Assembly (NCBI RefSeq): GCF_014196835.1
Contig: NZ_JACIEK010000008.1
Coordinates: forward strand, 62,001 to 126,000
DNA from: Aureimonas pseudogalii
GTDB taxonomy: Bacteria; Pseudomonadota; Alphaproteobacteria; Rhizobiales; Rhizobiaceae
Direction: 5' to 3'
Length of the DNA: 64,000 bases
Shown here: positions 18,791 to 27,479 of the stretch, one piece after another
Layout: each line of letters begins with the position of its first letter
How positions within the stretch are numbered: the stretch's first letter is position 1
Program-made: the position numbers and the translations under genes
The notes under the pieces: model-generated
What the model saw: only the letters and a program-made list of their open reading frames with translations
Told to the model about the DNA's origin: nothing
Database searches by the model: none

Positions 18791-19824
18791 TGCGCATCCT
18801 CATCGCGACCGACGCCTGGGCGCCGCAGATCAACGGCGTGGTGCGCACCCTGTCGAGCCTCGCCGACCAGCTTCGCGAGCGCGGCGCCGAGGTGCTCGTG
18901 CTCTCGCCCGAGCACTTCAAGACCTTCCCCTGTCCGAGCTATCCCGAGATCCGGCTGGCGGTGGCCTGGCAGACGGCCGTCGCCAAGGCGATCCGCGACT
19001 TCGACCCGGACGCGATCCACATCGCGACCGAAGGGCCCATCGGCTTCCAGACGCGGCGCTTCTGCCTGCGGGGGAAGCGCAGCTTCACCACCAGCTTCCA
19101 CACGCGCTTTCCCGAATACATCCGCAAGCGCGCGCCGGTGCCGGAGGGGCTGACCTACGCTTGGCTGCGTCGCTTTCATGCGCCCGCGACCGCCTGTCTC
19201 GTGCCCACCGAGACGATGCGGCGCGATCTCGCCGGGCGCGGCTTCGCCAATCTCGTCACCTGGACGCGCGGCGTCGACCGCCGACTGTTTCGCCCCGCCG
19301 AGCCCTTGGCGCTGGATCTGCCGCGCCCGATCTTCATGACCGTGTCGCGCGTCGCGAGAGAGAAGAACCTCGAGGCCTTTCTCGACCTCGACCTGCCGGG
19401 ATCGAAGCTGGTGGTGGGAGATGGGCCTCAACTGGCCGAGCTCATCCGGCGCTATCCGCGCGTCCACTTCGCCGGGGCCAAGACGGGCGAGACGCTGGCG
19501 CGCTACTATGCCTCCGGCGACGTGTTCGTGTTCCCCTCGAAGACCGACACGTTCGGCATCGTGCTGATCGAGGCGCTGGCCTGCGGGCTGCCGGTTGCCG
19601 CCTATCCCGAGCCCGGTCCCATGGACGTTCTCGCCGGCACCGGAGCCGGCGCGATCTCCACCGATCTCCTCACCGCCTGCCGCGAAGCGCTCACGCTGTC
19701 GCGCGAGGACGCGCTGCGTCGTTCGCTGCACTACACCTGGGAGGCCTGCGCCGACGTCTTCCTGGAGGCGGCGAACCGCCGGGCTCGACCGCCCGCGCGC
19801 TACGAGCTGATCGGCGCCCACTGA
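18790..19824 (+). CDS. Group 1 glycosyltransferase (GT4, GDP-mannose-dependent mannosyltransferase-like)
   Basis: The 344-residue protein starts 'MRILIATDAWAPQINGVVR', the N-terminal glycine loop typical of MgtA/PimB-like GT4 enzymes. It also has 'SFHTRFPEYIRKR', 'WTRGVDRRLF' and the C-terminal donor site 'PSKTDTFGIVLIEALACG' with the E-x7-E arrangement. It probably adds mannose or glucuronic acid to a lipid acceptor. Translational coupling with the phosphoesterase (TGATG) is a conserved rhizobial arrangement. Confidence 0.9.
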   Translation: MRILIATDAWAPQINGVVRTLSSLADQLRERGAEVLVLSPEHFKTFPCPSYPEIRLAVAWQTAVAKAIRDFDPDAIHIATEGPIGFQTRRFCLRGKRSFTTSFHTRFPEYIRKRAPVPEGLTYAWLRRFHAPATACLVPTETMRRDLAGRGFANLVTWTRGVDRRLFRPAEPLALDLPRPIFMTVSRVAREKNLEAFLDLDLPGSKLVVGDGPQLAELIRRYPRVHFAGAKTGETLARYYASGDVFVFPSKTDTFGIVLIEALACGLPVAAYPEPGPMDVLAGTGAGAISTDLLTACREALTLSREDALRRSLHYTWEACADVFLEAANRRARPPARYELIGAH

Positions 19825-19897
19825 CAGGGCGACTAGCGCCATCGTGATTGTCGCTGGGGGCGACGGCTGCTAGGCACGGGGCCATCCGCCCCATGCG

Positions 19898-21163
19898 ATG
19901 CCGAGTCCGATGTCCGCCGCCCCGTCTCCTTCCCGCGAAGACCGGCGCCTCTTCGAGCGCCGGATGGCCTTCGTCTTCGTCGGCTCGTTCATCACGCTCG
20001 GCGTCTTCAGTCCGTTCTTTCCCGTATGGCTGGCCTTCGAGGGGCTCGATGCCGACGAGATCGGCCTGATCCTCGGGCTGCAGATCGCTCTGCGCGTCGT
20101 CGTCTGCCCGCTCGTGCTGCGCTGGGCCGATCGCTCGCCGGAGCGCGCCGACGTGCTCGTCGCCATCTCGCTCGCCTCGCTGGCAGCCGCCGGCCTGTTC
20201 TCGTTCGTAGAAGGCTGGACCGCGATTCTGGCGGCGACGCTTCTCCTCGCCTGCGTCTGGTCGCCGGTCATTCCGCTCAGCGATGCCGTGGCGCTGGCCG
20301 GCGTCCGGCGTCTCGCGGTCGATTACGGCCGTACGCGGCTCTGGGGCTCCGTCGCCTTCATCGTCGCCAACGTCGCGGGCGGCCTCGTCATCGCCCGGCT
20401 CGGCGAGAGCTGGTTCCCAGCGCTTCTCTTCGCGGCCTTCGCGATCGCCGCCGCGGCGACGCTGCGCGTGCCCCGTTTCGGGCGACCGCGGCAAGCCTCG
20501 CCCGCGCCCCTGCCGCCGATGAGCGAGCCCTGGCTGCCGGCACCGAGCGTCTTCGGCCGGTTTCGGCGTCTCGCACCCGCGCCCGACCTGCGCAGCCTCC
20601 TGCCGCTGCTCCTGGCGATCGGTCTCGTGCAGTCGAGCCATGCGCTCCTGAACGGCTTCGGCTCGCTGCAATGGACCCGTCTTGGCTACTCGCCGACCGA
20701 GATTGGGATCTTTTGGGCCGTCGGCGTCGTCGCAGAGGTCGTGCTGTTCCGGTTTGCCGCTGGGCCCATGCGGCGCTTCGGCGTGCGCGGATTTCTGCTC
20801 GTCTCCGGCCTCGCCTCGGTGCTGCGATGGTCGCTTCTCACCCTCGATCTCGGCTTCGCAGGGTTCCTCCTGCTACAGACCACCCACGCGCTGACCTTCG
20901 CCGGCACCCATCTGGCGCTCCAGACGCTGATCGGCTCCTCCGTTGCGGAACATCGGCTGGGCGCGGCCCAGGGCACGGCTTTCGCGCTGCAGACGGGGCT
21001 GATGGCCGCCACCACGTTCGGCGGTGGACTTCTCTACTCGGCCTTCGGCGCCGACGCCTTCTTCGCCATGGCGGCGCTCGCCGGCGCGGGCGTTCTCCTG
21101 GCGCTTCTCGGTCCTCAGCCCCAGAGGGCCGATGTCGGCGGGGCGACGAGCGAGCCCTCGTAG
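19898..21163 (+). CDS. MFS transporter, 3-phenylpropionate-permease-like
   Basis: A 421-residue permease with about 12 hydrophobic helices. 'VSPVIPLSDA'-like text after helix 4 ('WSPVIPLSDAVAL') and 'DYGRTRLWGSVAFI' are hallmarks of the HcaT/MFS_1-like group. The substrate is unknown. The last 49 bases overlap the 3' end of the convergent dipeptide epimerase gene. An alternative start lies at 19910. Confidence 0.82.
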   Translation: MPSPMSAAPSPSREDRRLFERRMAFVFVGSFITLGVFSPFFPVWLAFEGLDADEIGLILGLQIALRVVVCPLVLRWADRSPERADVLVAISLASLAAAGLFSFVEGWTAILAATLLLACVWSPVIPLSDAVALAGVRRLAVDYGRTRLWGSVAFIVANVAGGLVIARLGESWFPALLFAAFAIAAAATLRVPRFGRPRQASPAPLPPMSEPWLPAPSVFGRFRRLAPAPDLRSLLPLLLAIGLVQSSHALLNGFGSLQWTRLGYSPTEIGIFWAVGVVAEVVLFRFAAGPMRRFGVRGFLLVSGLASVLRWSLLTLDLGFAGFLLLQTTHALTFAGTHLALQTLIGSSVAEHRLGAAQGTAFALQTGLMAATTFGGGLLYSAFGADAFFAMAALAGAGVLLALLGPQPQRADVGGATSEPS

Positions 21164-22101
21164 ACGAGGCCGTCCGGCCGGTCGGTCCGCAGCAGCAGCG
21201 GACCGTCGAGATCGACGATTTCCGCGTCTTGCGCGAGGAGAAGCGCCGGCGCCATGGCCAGCGACGTGCCGACCATGCAGCCCACCATCACGCCGAACCC
21301 ATGGGCGCGCGCCTCTGCAAGAAAGCGCAGCCCTTCGGTCAGCCCGCCGGTCTTGTCGAGCTTGAGGTTCACGTAGTCGTAGCGCCCGACGAGGGCGCCG
21401 AGATCGTCCGCGCCGTGGACGGATTCGTCGGCACAGACCGGCACCGGGCGCGGCATGCGGGCGAGGATGGCGTCCTGGCCCGCGGGAAGCGGCTGTTCGA
21501 CGACCCAGGCGCCGCAGGCCGCCGCCGCCAGCATGTTCTCCCGGATCGTCTCCTCGCTCCATGCTTCGTTCGCGTCGATGATCAGGCGTGCGTCCGGCGC
21601 GGCTTCGCGCACCGCCCGCATGCGGGCGATGTCGTCCGCGCCGCGGCCGACCTTGACCTTCAGCACGCTGCGCCCGCTCGCGGCGCGCGTCGCCTCCGCC
21701 ATCTCGGCCGGCGTTCCCAGCGAGATCGTGAACGCGGTGGTGACACGATGCAGGGCGGCGAGCCCCGCGAGATCGGCGGCCCCGCGACCGCCCAGCTTGG
21801 CGTCGAGATCCCAGAGTGCGCAATCGGCCGCGTTGCGCGCCGCGCCGGCGGGCAGGGCCGTTTGCAGCGTTGCGCGGTCGAGGCCGGCTTCGAGCGCCGG
21901 CCGCAGCGCTTCCAGGGCGGCGACCACGGACTCGACGCTCTCGCCGTAGCGCGCATAGGGAACGCATTCTCCGCGGCCGGCATGGTTCTCGTCCTCGATC
22001 CGACAAACCACCACCGCCGCCTCGGTTTTCGACCCGCGAGCGATCGTGAATTGTGCCGCGAGGGGGAACCGCTCCACTGTGACCGAAACACGACGTTCCA
22101 T
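21115..22101 (-). CDS. dgcA: Enolase-superfamily dipeptide/N-acetyl-glutamate epimerase
   Basis: The 328-residue protein has the muconate-lactonizing layout: a capping domain, then a barrel with 'LKVKVG' (catalytic Lys), metal ligands in 'DANEAW', 'VVEQPL' and 'CADES', and a second Lys in 'NLKLDKTGG'. This is the signature of L-Ala-D/L-Glu epimerases and of DgcA N-acetyl-D-glutamate racemase of rhizobia. Which substrate applies is not decided. The usual dgcN (DUF1611) partner is not adjacent. The ATG at 22101 has AAGGA upstream; a TTG at 22119 is unlikely. Confidence 0.87.
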   Translation of the reverse strand: MERRVSVTVERFPLAAQFTIARGSKTEAAVVVCRIEDENHAGRGECVPYARYGESVESVVAALEALRPALEAGLDRATLQTALPAGAARNAADCALWDLDAKLGGRGAADLAGLAALHRVTTAFTISLGTPAEMAEATRAASGRSVLKVKVGRGADDIARMRAVREAAPDARLIIDANEAWSEETIRENMLAAAACGAWVVEQPLPAGQDAILARMPRPVPVCADESVHGADDLGALVGRYDYVNLKLDKTGGLTEGLRFLAEARAHGFGVMVGCMVGTSLAMAPALLLAQDAEIVDLDGPLLLRTDRPDGLVYEGSLVAPPTSALWG

Positions 22102-22259
22102 TTTAATCCTTAATTCCAAGTCAATGTCTGATTGCGAGTGCGAAGGCGACCGCTAAGTCTCTCGTGCGAGATCAAGTTCTGATCCGAGTCCCGCTCGTCG
22201 TGGGCGGCTCCAAGTTCGATACGCTCGCCATACCTCAAACCCGGATCCGATTCGACAGC

Positions 22260-23447
22260 ATGCTGGACATCCCGAAGGACAAGCAAGGATCGGAACGGAA
22301 GGGTCCCGCCGGATCCACCGAACCGACCGTCGAAGCGGAGAAGGGCAAGGGCGGTGTCGTCCTGCATCTGCGCGGCGACTGGCTCGCCCGCACCATCGGG
22401 TCCGTCGAGGACGTGATGGACGAGACCCGCAAGACCGATCTCGGCAAGTCGGTGACGATGGATTGCGGCGAGATCGGCCGGCTGGACACGTCGGGCGCCT
22501 TTCTCATCGAGCGCCTCGCCCGCACTCTGACCGAGAAGGGCGCGAAGGTTTCCTTCGAGGGAGCCGACAAGGACGCGACACTGTTCGACGCGGTGCGCAA
22601 GGCGCTCGACGTCAAGCGTCCCGAGCCCGTCGTCCGAAAGTCCAACCCCGTCACCGACGGTCTCGCCTCGATCGGCGAGGCGGTCTTCGCGGTGGGCCGC
22701 GAGCTTCTGACCGGGGTCAACGTCATCGGCGCGGCGCTCTACGGCGCCGGGCGCCGCATGACCGGGCAGACGCAGGTTCGCCCCGCCGCCATCGTCAGCC
22801 AGATGGACCGCATGGGCGTTCGCGCCGTGCCGATCATCGCGCTGATGAGCTTCCTCATCGGCGCCGTGATCGCGCAGCAGGGTGCCTTCCAGCTGCGCAA
22901 TTTCGGCGCCGAGATCTTCGTGGTCGATCTCGTCGGCATCCTGCAGCTGCGCGAGATCGGCGTGCTGCTCACGGCGATCATGATCGCCGGCCGTTCGGGA
23001 AGCGCCATCACCGCCGAGATCGGCTCGATGAAGATGCGCGAGGAGGTCGACGCGCTTCAGGTGATCGGCCTGAACCCGATCGGCGTGCTCGTCTTCCCGC
23101 GGCTTTTGGCGCTCATCGTCGTGCTGCCGCTGCTCGCCTTCATCGCCGACATCGCCGGCCTCGTCGGCGCCATCACGGTCAGCTGGATCTATTCCGGCAT
23201 CACGCCCGACGCCTTCATCACGCGCCTGCGCGGGGCGATCGACATCGGCACGATCTTCGCCGGCCTCCTGAAGGCACCGTTCATGGCGATCCTCATCGGC
23301 GTCGTCGCCTCCATGGAGGGCATGAAGGTCGGCGGCAGCGCCGAGAGCCTCGGCACGCACGTGACCGCCTCCGTCGTGAAGTCGATCTTCCTCGTCATCC
23401 TCCTCGATGCGGTCTTCGCCATCTTCTATGCCGCGATCGGATACTGA
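22260..23447 (+). CDS. mlaE: Mla-type lipid ABC permease with N-terminal STAS domain (MlaB-MlaE fusion)
   Basis: Permease of a lipid-transporting ABC system between inner and outer membrane. An N-terminal STAS domain (about residues 25-110: 'VVLHLRGDWL', 'DCGEIGRLDTSGAFLIERLA') resembles free-standing MlaB. The MlaE permease follows, with 'MDRMGVRAVPI', 'LQLREIGVLLTAIMIAGRSG' and 'ITAEIGSMKMREEVDALQVIG'. The start is uncertain: ATG 22260 (395 residues) is used, with GTG 22164 the longest alternative. The MlaF gene begins two bases after the stop. Confidence 0.9.
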   Translation: MLDIPKDKQGSERKGPAGSTEPTVEAEKGKGGVVLHLRGDWLARTIGSVEDVMDETRKTDLGKSVTMDCGEIGRLDTSGAFLIERLARTLTEKGAKVSFEGADKDATLFDAVRKALDVKRPEPVVRKSNPVTDGLASIGEAVFAVGRELLTGVNVIGAALYGAGRRMTGQTQVRPAAIVSQMDRMGVRAVPIIALMSFLIGAVIAQQGAFQLRNFGAEIFVVDLVGILQLREIGVLLTAIMIAGRSGSAITAEIGSMKMREEVDALQVIGLNPIGVLVFPRLLALIVVLPLLAFIADIAGLVGAITVSWIYSGITPDAFITRLRGAIDIGTIFAGLLKAPFMAILIGVVASMEGMKVGGSAESLGTHVTASVVKSIFLVILLDAVFAIFYAAIGY

Positions 23448-23448
23448 C

Positions 23449-24267
23449 ATGAGCAAGGCCAAGGGCGCGGCGTCGGACGACGACGTCATCATCCGCGCGA
23501 CCGACGTCACCGTGCGGTTCGGCTCGAAGACGATTCTCGAGAACCTGTCGCTGGACGTGCGGCGCGGCGAGATCCTCGGCTTCGTCGGCGCCTCCGGCAC
23601 CGGCAAGTCGGTGCTTCTGCGCACGATCCTGGGGCTGAACCAGAAGCAGGGCGGCACGATCGAGGTCTTCGGCACCGACTACGAGCGCGCCAACGATGCC
23701 GATCGCCTCGCCGTGGAGCAGCGCTGGGGCGTGCTGTTCCAACAAGGGGCGCTGTTCTCGTCGCTCACCGTGCTCGAGAACATCCAGGTGCCGATGCGCG
23801 AGTATCTCGACATCTCGCCGGGACTGATGGAGGAACTCGCCCGGCTGAAGATCGATCTCGTTGGCCTCGCGCCCGACGCCGCCGAGAAGTTTCCCTCCGA
23901 ACTCTCGGGCGGCATGATCAAGCGCGCAGCGCTGGCGCGTGCGCTCTCGCTCGATCCCGACATCGTCTTTCTGGACGAGCCGACCTCCGGCCTCGATCCG
24001 ATCGGTGCCGCCGATTTCGACGAACTCATCATGACGCTGCGCGACACGCTGGGGCTCACCGTCTACATGGTGACGCACGACCTCGACTCGCTGTTCATGG
24101 CCTGCGATCGCATCGCGGTGCTCGGACAGAAGAAGGTTCTGGTCGAGGGTCCCCTCCAAACCATGCTCGAGAACGACGACCCCTGGGTCCGTTCCTACTT
24201 CCACGGCAAACGGGCTCGCACCGTCGTGTCGAAGGAAGACAATCCGTATTACGACGAGGATCAGTGA
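23449..24267 (+). CDS. mlaF: Mla-type lipid ABC transporter ATPase
   Basis: Energises the MlaE permease. The 272-residue ATPase has Walker A 'GASGTGKS' (from about residue 47), signature 'LSGGMIKRAALARAL', Walker B 'DIVFLDEPTSGLDP' and switch His 'VTHDLDS'. The C-terminal extension after residue 245 fits MlaF, where it contacts the STAS subunit or the second MlaF. It begins two bases past the mlaE stop and meets the MlaD start at its own stop. Confidence 0.94.
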   Translation: MSKAKGAASDDDVIIRATDVTVRFGSKTILENLSLDVRRGEILGFVGASGTGKSVLLRTILGLNQKQGGTIEVFGTDYERANDADRLAVEQRWGVLFQQGALFSSLTVLENIQVPMREYLDISPGLMEELARLKIDLVGLAPDAAEKFPSELSGGMIKRAALARALSLDPDIVFLDEPTSGLDPIGAADFDELIMTLRDTLGLTVYMVTHDLDSLFMACDRIAVLGQKKVLVEGPLQTMLENDDPWVRSYFHGKRARTVVSKEDNPYYDEDQ

Positions 24268-25943
24268 TGGAAACCAAGGCTAACTACGTCCTCGTCGGGA
24301 TCTTCACGCTCGTCGTGCTCGCGCTGAGCTTCGGCTTCGTCTACTGGTCCGCCAACGTCTCGGACAAGGACGCGCGCACCGCGCTGCTGATCCGCATCGA
24401 GGGCTCCGTGTCGGGCCTCAGCCAGGGCAGCCAGGTTCTGTTCAACGGCCTCAACGTCGGCACGGTGACCAATCTGCGCATCGACCCCAACAATCCGCGG
24501 GTCGTCATCGCGACGACGCAGGTCGACCGCACAACGCCGATCACCACTTCGACCACCGCCACGATCGGCTTCCAGGGCCTGACCGGCCTCGGCTTCATCG
24601 GTCTCACCGGCGGCAACGTCAACGATCGCAACATCATCCAGTCGGCGCTCGATCAGGGCGCGACGCCCATCATCAACGCCAACCCGTCCGACGTCACTGA
24701 CATCCTGGCGACGGCACGCGACATCGCCGACCGTGCCAACAACATTCTCGGCGAGTTCGAGAGCATCGTGCAGGCGATCGGCCCCTCCGTGCGCACCACC
24801 GCCGAAAACGTTGCCGCGACATCCAGCAACGTCAAGACCTTCACCGACAGCTTGGCCTCCAACTCCGACCAGATCGACGACTTCCTCGCCAGTCTCGGCC
24901 GGCTTGCGACGAGCGCCAACAACGTGGCCGAGCGGCTGCCGCCGATCCTCGACGAGGCCAGCCGCTTCGTCTCCGCGCTCAACGTGAACGCCATCAACCA
25001 ATCGATCGAGAACGTCGCCTCGATCACCCAGTCGGTGCGCGGCCAGACCGACAACATCGTGGCCGCCGTCGATTCGATCTCCAACGCCGCCCGCAGCTTC
25101 GGATCGGTGGGTGACGCCATCCGGCAGAACACGCCGAGCATCAACGACTTCCTCGGCCGCCTCGGGCCGATCTCCGAGACGGCATCGAGCGTCGCGACCC
25201 GACTCGATTCGACGCTCGGAGACGTCAACGAGATTACGGCGGCGGTTGATCCGGCGCAGGTGCGCAACGTGATCGGCAACGTCAACGGCTTCACCGACGC
25301 GCTGAACGGCCAGTCGGACCGCATCGGCTCGGTCGTCGCGGGTGCGGATACGGTTCTCGCCACCCTGAACGGCGCGCTCACCGGGCTCGACGGCACGCGA
25401 ACCCGCGTCGACCAGATCCTCACGGGCATCGACCCGCAGGACATTTCGCGCGCCGTGAACAACGTCTCCTCGGCGACGACCAACATCGCCAGCGCCGCCG
25501 ACTCGGTGCGGGGCGTGGCCGACGACATCGGCCAGCGCCGCGACGACATCAACGCGATCATCACCAACACGCAGGACACCACCGCCAACCTCCGAACGGC
25601 ATCGGCCAAGGTGCAGACCCTGATCGACTCCGCCAACGGTCTCGTCAACAGCCCGGACGGGCAGGGCCTCGCCGCGCAGGCACGCACGACCCTCGCCACG
25701 ATCCAGCAGACGGCGGAATCCATCCGCGTCGCCATCGGGCCGATCTCCGCGAATCTCCAGGGCTTTACGGGACAGGGCCTGCAGGAAGTGCGTAATCTCG
25801 TACGCGAGACGACGCGTGCCGTGTCGCGCATCGAAAGCGCCGTGACCGACCTGTCGGCCAATCCGAGCCGAATCCTGTTCGGCGGCGAAGGCGGCGCGGG
25901 CGGCGGCGAGGTTCGCACCTTCGACGGTCGGACCCGGCGATAG
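24267..25943 (+). CDS. mlaD: MCE/MlaD-family substrate-binding protein with long helical tail
   Basis: A periplasmic lipid-binding subunit anchored by one N-terminal helix (about 7-28), followed by one MCE domain ('IRIEGSVSGLSQGSQVLFNGLNVGTV' region, about 38-115). About 430 residues of Asn/Ser/Thr-rich heptad-like sequence follow ('NVNEITAAVD', 'VNNVSSATTNIASAADSVRG'). E. coli MlaD is about 180 residues, so this is the long alphaproteobacterial type. The tail may form a helical stalk or tube, as in PqiB/YebT. The ATG overlaps the mlaF stop (a GTG lies at 24264). Confidence 0.9.
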   Translation: METKANYVLVGIFTLVVLALSFGFVYWSANVSDKDARTALLIRIEGSVSGLSQGSQVLFNGLNVGTVTNLRIDPNNPRVVIATTQVDRTTPITTSTTATIGFQGLTGLGFIGLTGGNVNDRNIIQSALDQGATPIINANPSDVTDILATARDIADRANNILGEFESIVQAIGPSVRTTAENVAATSSNVKTFTDSLASNSDQIDDFLASLGRLATSANNVAERLPPILDEASRFVSALNVNAINQSIENVASITQSVRGQTDNIVAAVDSISNAARSFGSVGDAIRQNTPSINDFLGRLGPISETASSVATRLDSTLGDVNEITAAVDPAQVRNVIGNVNGFTDALNGQSDRIGSVVAGADTVLATLNGALTGLDGTRTRVDQILTGIDPQDISRAVNNVSSATTNIASAADSVRGVADDIGQRRDDINAIITNTQDTTANLRTASAKVQTLIDSANGLVNSPDGQGLAAQARTTLATIQQTAESIRVAIGPISANLQGFTGQGLQEVRNLVRETTRAVSRIESAVTDLSANPSRILFGGEGGAGGGEVRTFDGRTRR

Positions 25944-26105
25944 CCAAGACTTCTGCCACGTCGCTCGGGAGCGATGGCGTATGGGCGACGCGGCAGAACA
26001 GATAAAGCCGAAGGCGAAGCTGGAATGCGGCATCGTCATGGAATTGAAAAGACCCGACACCTCGCGAGATCGGGGGTCGGAAACGCGTTTCGAGTCGAGG
26101 GCAAG

Positions 26106-26702
26106 ATGGTGGTCAGAGCTGCAACGAGACTGACGATGCTGGCGCTGGCGGGATGGACCCTGTCGGCCTGCGCGTCCCTGAAGGAGGCGCCGGCGACCTT
26201 CGAGCTGTCGGCACCGCCGCCGGCGAGCCAGCGCGCTTCCGCGACGCGGGCGCAGATCCTCATCCCGGAGCCGACGGCGACGAAGGCGCTCGACAGCCAG
26301 CAGATCGTCGTGAAGCCGACGCCCCAGACGATCGAGAGCCTCGGCGCCAGCCAGTGGAGCGATCGCCTGCCGCGGCTGGTCCAGCTTCGCACGCTACAGG
26401 CTTTCCAGAACACCGGGCGCGTCGGCGCGGTCGGCGTGCCCGGGCAGGGCCTCGCCATCGACTATCAGGTCGTGATGGAACTGCGCCGGTTCGAGGTGGC
26501 GTTCGAACCGGGAGCCGCGGCGGTGGTGGAGATCGCAGTCAAGGCGCTGAACGACAAGACCGGCGTCGTGCGGGACACCCGCATCTTCCGCGCGGTGGTT
26601 CCGGTGGCTGGCGCCGGAAGTCCGGCCTACGTCGCCGCACTCGACACGGCGTTCGGCCAGGTCGCCGACGAGATCGTGGCCTGGACGATCCGTCTGCTCT
26701 GA
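26106..26702 (+). CDS. ABC transport auxiliary lipoprotein (PqiC-like)
   Basis: The 198-residue protein has a signal peptide with lipobox LSAC (Cys22) and the ABC_trans_aux/PqiC fold signature 'IVVKPTPQTIESLGASQWSD' followed by 'RLPRLVQLRTLQAFQ'. Such lipoproteins accompany MCE systems at the outer membrane. The ATG at 26106 is chosen because it places the signal peptide at the N-terminus. 162 bp separate it from mlaD, and a terminator follows. Confidence 0.88.
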   Translation: MVVRAATRLTMLALAGWTLSACASLKEAPATFELSAPPPASQRASATRAQILIPEPTATKALDSQQIVVKPTPQTIESLGASQWSDRLPRLVQLRTLQAFQNTGRVGAVGVPGQGLAIDYQVVMELRRFEVAFEPGAAAVVEIAVKALNDKTGVVRDTRIFRAVVPVAGAGSPAYVAALDTAFGQVADEIVAWTIRLL

Positions 26703-26743
26703 CGAGCCGAAGATACCACCGTTTTCCCATGCGTGTTTCGATC

Positions 26744-26767
26744 GGCCGCCCTTCGGGGCGGCCTTTT
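26744..26767 (+). terminator. Terminator of the Mla operon
   Basis: GGCCGCCC-TTCG-GGGCGGCC (26744-26763) is an 8-bp stem with a UUCG tetraloop followed by TTTT. Confidence 0.88.
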
Positions 26768-27424
26768 CGTATCCAAGCCCCATCGGCCTCTTCCTCGATC
26801 GGTTGATCGAAGCGGCCTCAAACCTGCGTCGTGCAGACGCCGAATGCCGGTTCGCCTCCGCGATCCGCCGGGCCTTTGTCGCGGTGCAGCCGTGCGGGAT
26901 ATGTCGTCTTCGGCGGACGATGATCCGCCCGACGAAGCGCATCATTTCGCAACGGATTACGGAGGTAGGGCAGGCGCCTCCGGCCGCGGAAGCAGTCCGC
27001 CTCGACCGTAGCCAGTCGGCGCAACACATCCACGATCGAGAGGATGACCGCCTGGGACCTTTTGACGGGAGAGGGTGTTCGAGGAAGGCCGCCACCCGAG
27101 CGGGGGACACCGGTCATTCCCAGGGACAAATCGAAGAGCGAAGGCAACTGGTCATGCTGGATCGCCGCATGATCGCTGCTGTCGAGAGACCTCTTCGGCA
27201 TGTGGTGCAAGCGATGCGAAGACGCCGCAAGCAGACCCGAGTGACGATACGGGTTGTCATGCTGGCGAACGAGAACGATCCCGGGGAGGTGCAAGCGAGC
27301 TCTCACGCCTGGGCAATGCCGCCGAAACAGGTTCCCGGAACCCTTCCGCCAGGCTCCTTATTCAACGGGAGGGCTTCCACCCGAACATTCGAGCGGCCGA
27401 AGTCTTGACCTCACAGACGTGACG
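26768..27424. other. Stretch without a recognisable gene
   Basis: About 650 bp lie between the Mla terminator and the terminator of the GPR gene. Open frames up to about 200 codons occur on both strands, rich in Arg, but none shows a known domain, a ribosome site or the sharp third-position GC bias of the neighbours. Possibilities are a decayed gene, an unknown small RNA or simple spacer. Confidence 0.4.
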
Positions 27425-27452
27425 AAAAAAGGCGGAACCTTGCGATCCCGCC
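27425..27452 (-). terminator. Probable terminator of the GPR gene
   Basis: On the minus strand GGCGG...CCGCC (27431-27435 with 27448-27452) is followed by six T (27425-27430). The stem is short and interrupted, so confidence is moderate. Confidence 0.5.
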
Positions 27453-27479
27453 CTTCGACTGAACTCTCTCGGGAAGACC

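Noticed and set aside
24261-26060. A 599-codon minus-strand frame opposite mlaD, and an 874-codon plus-strand frame at 14511-17135
   Set aside because: Both are shadows of real genes (mlaD; gltX and maeB). Products are His/Arg/Gly-rich with no recognisable fold.
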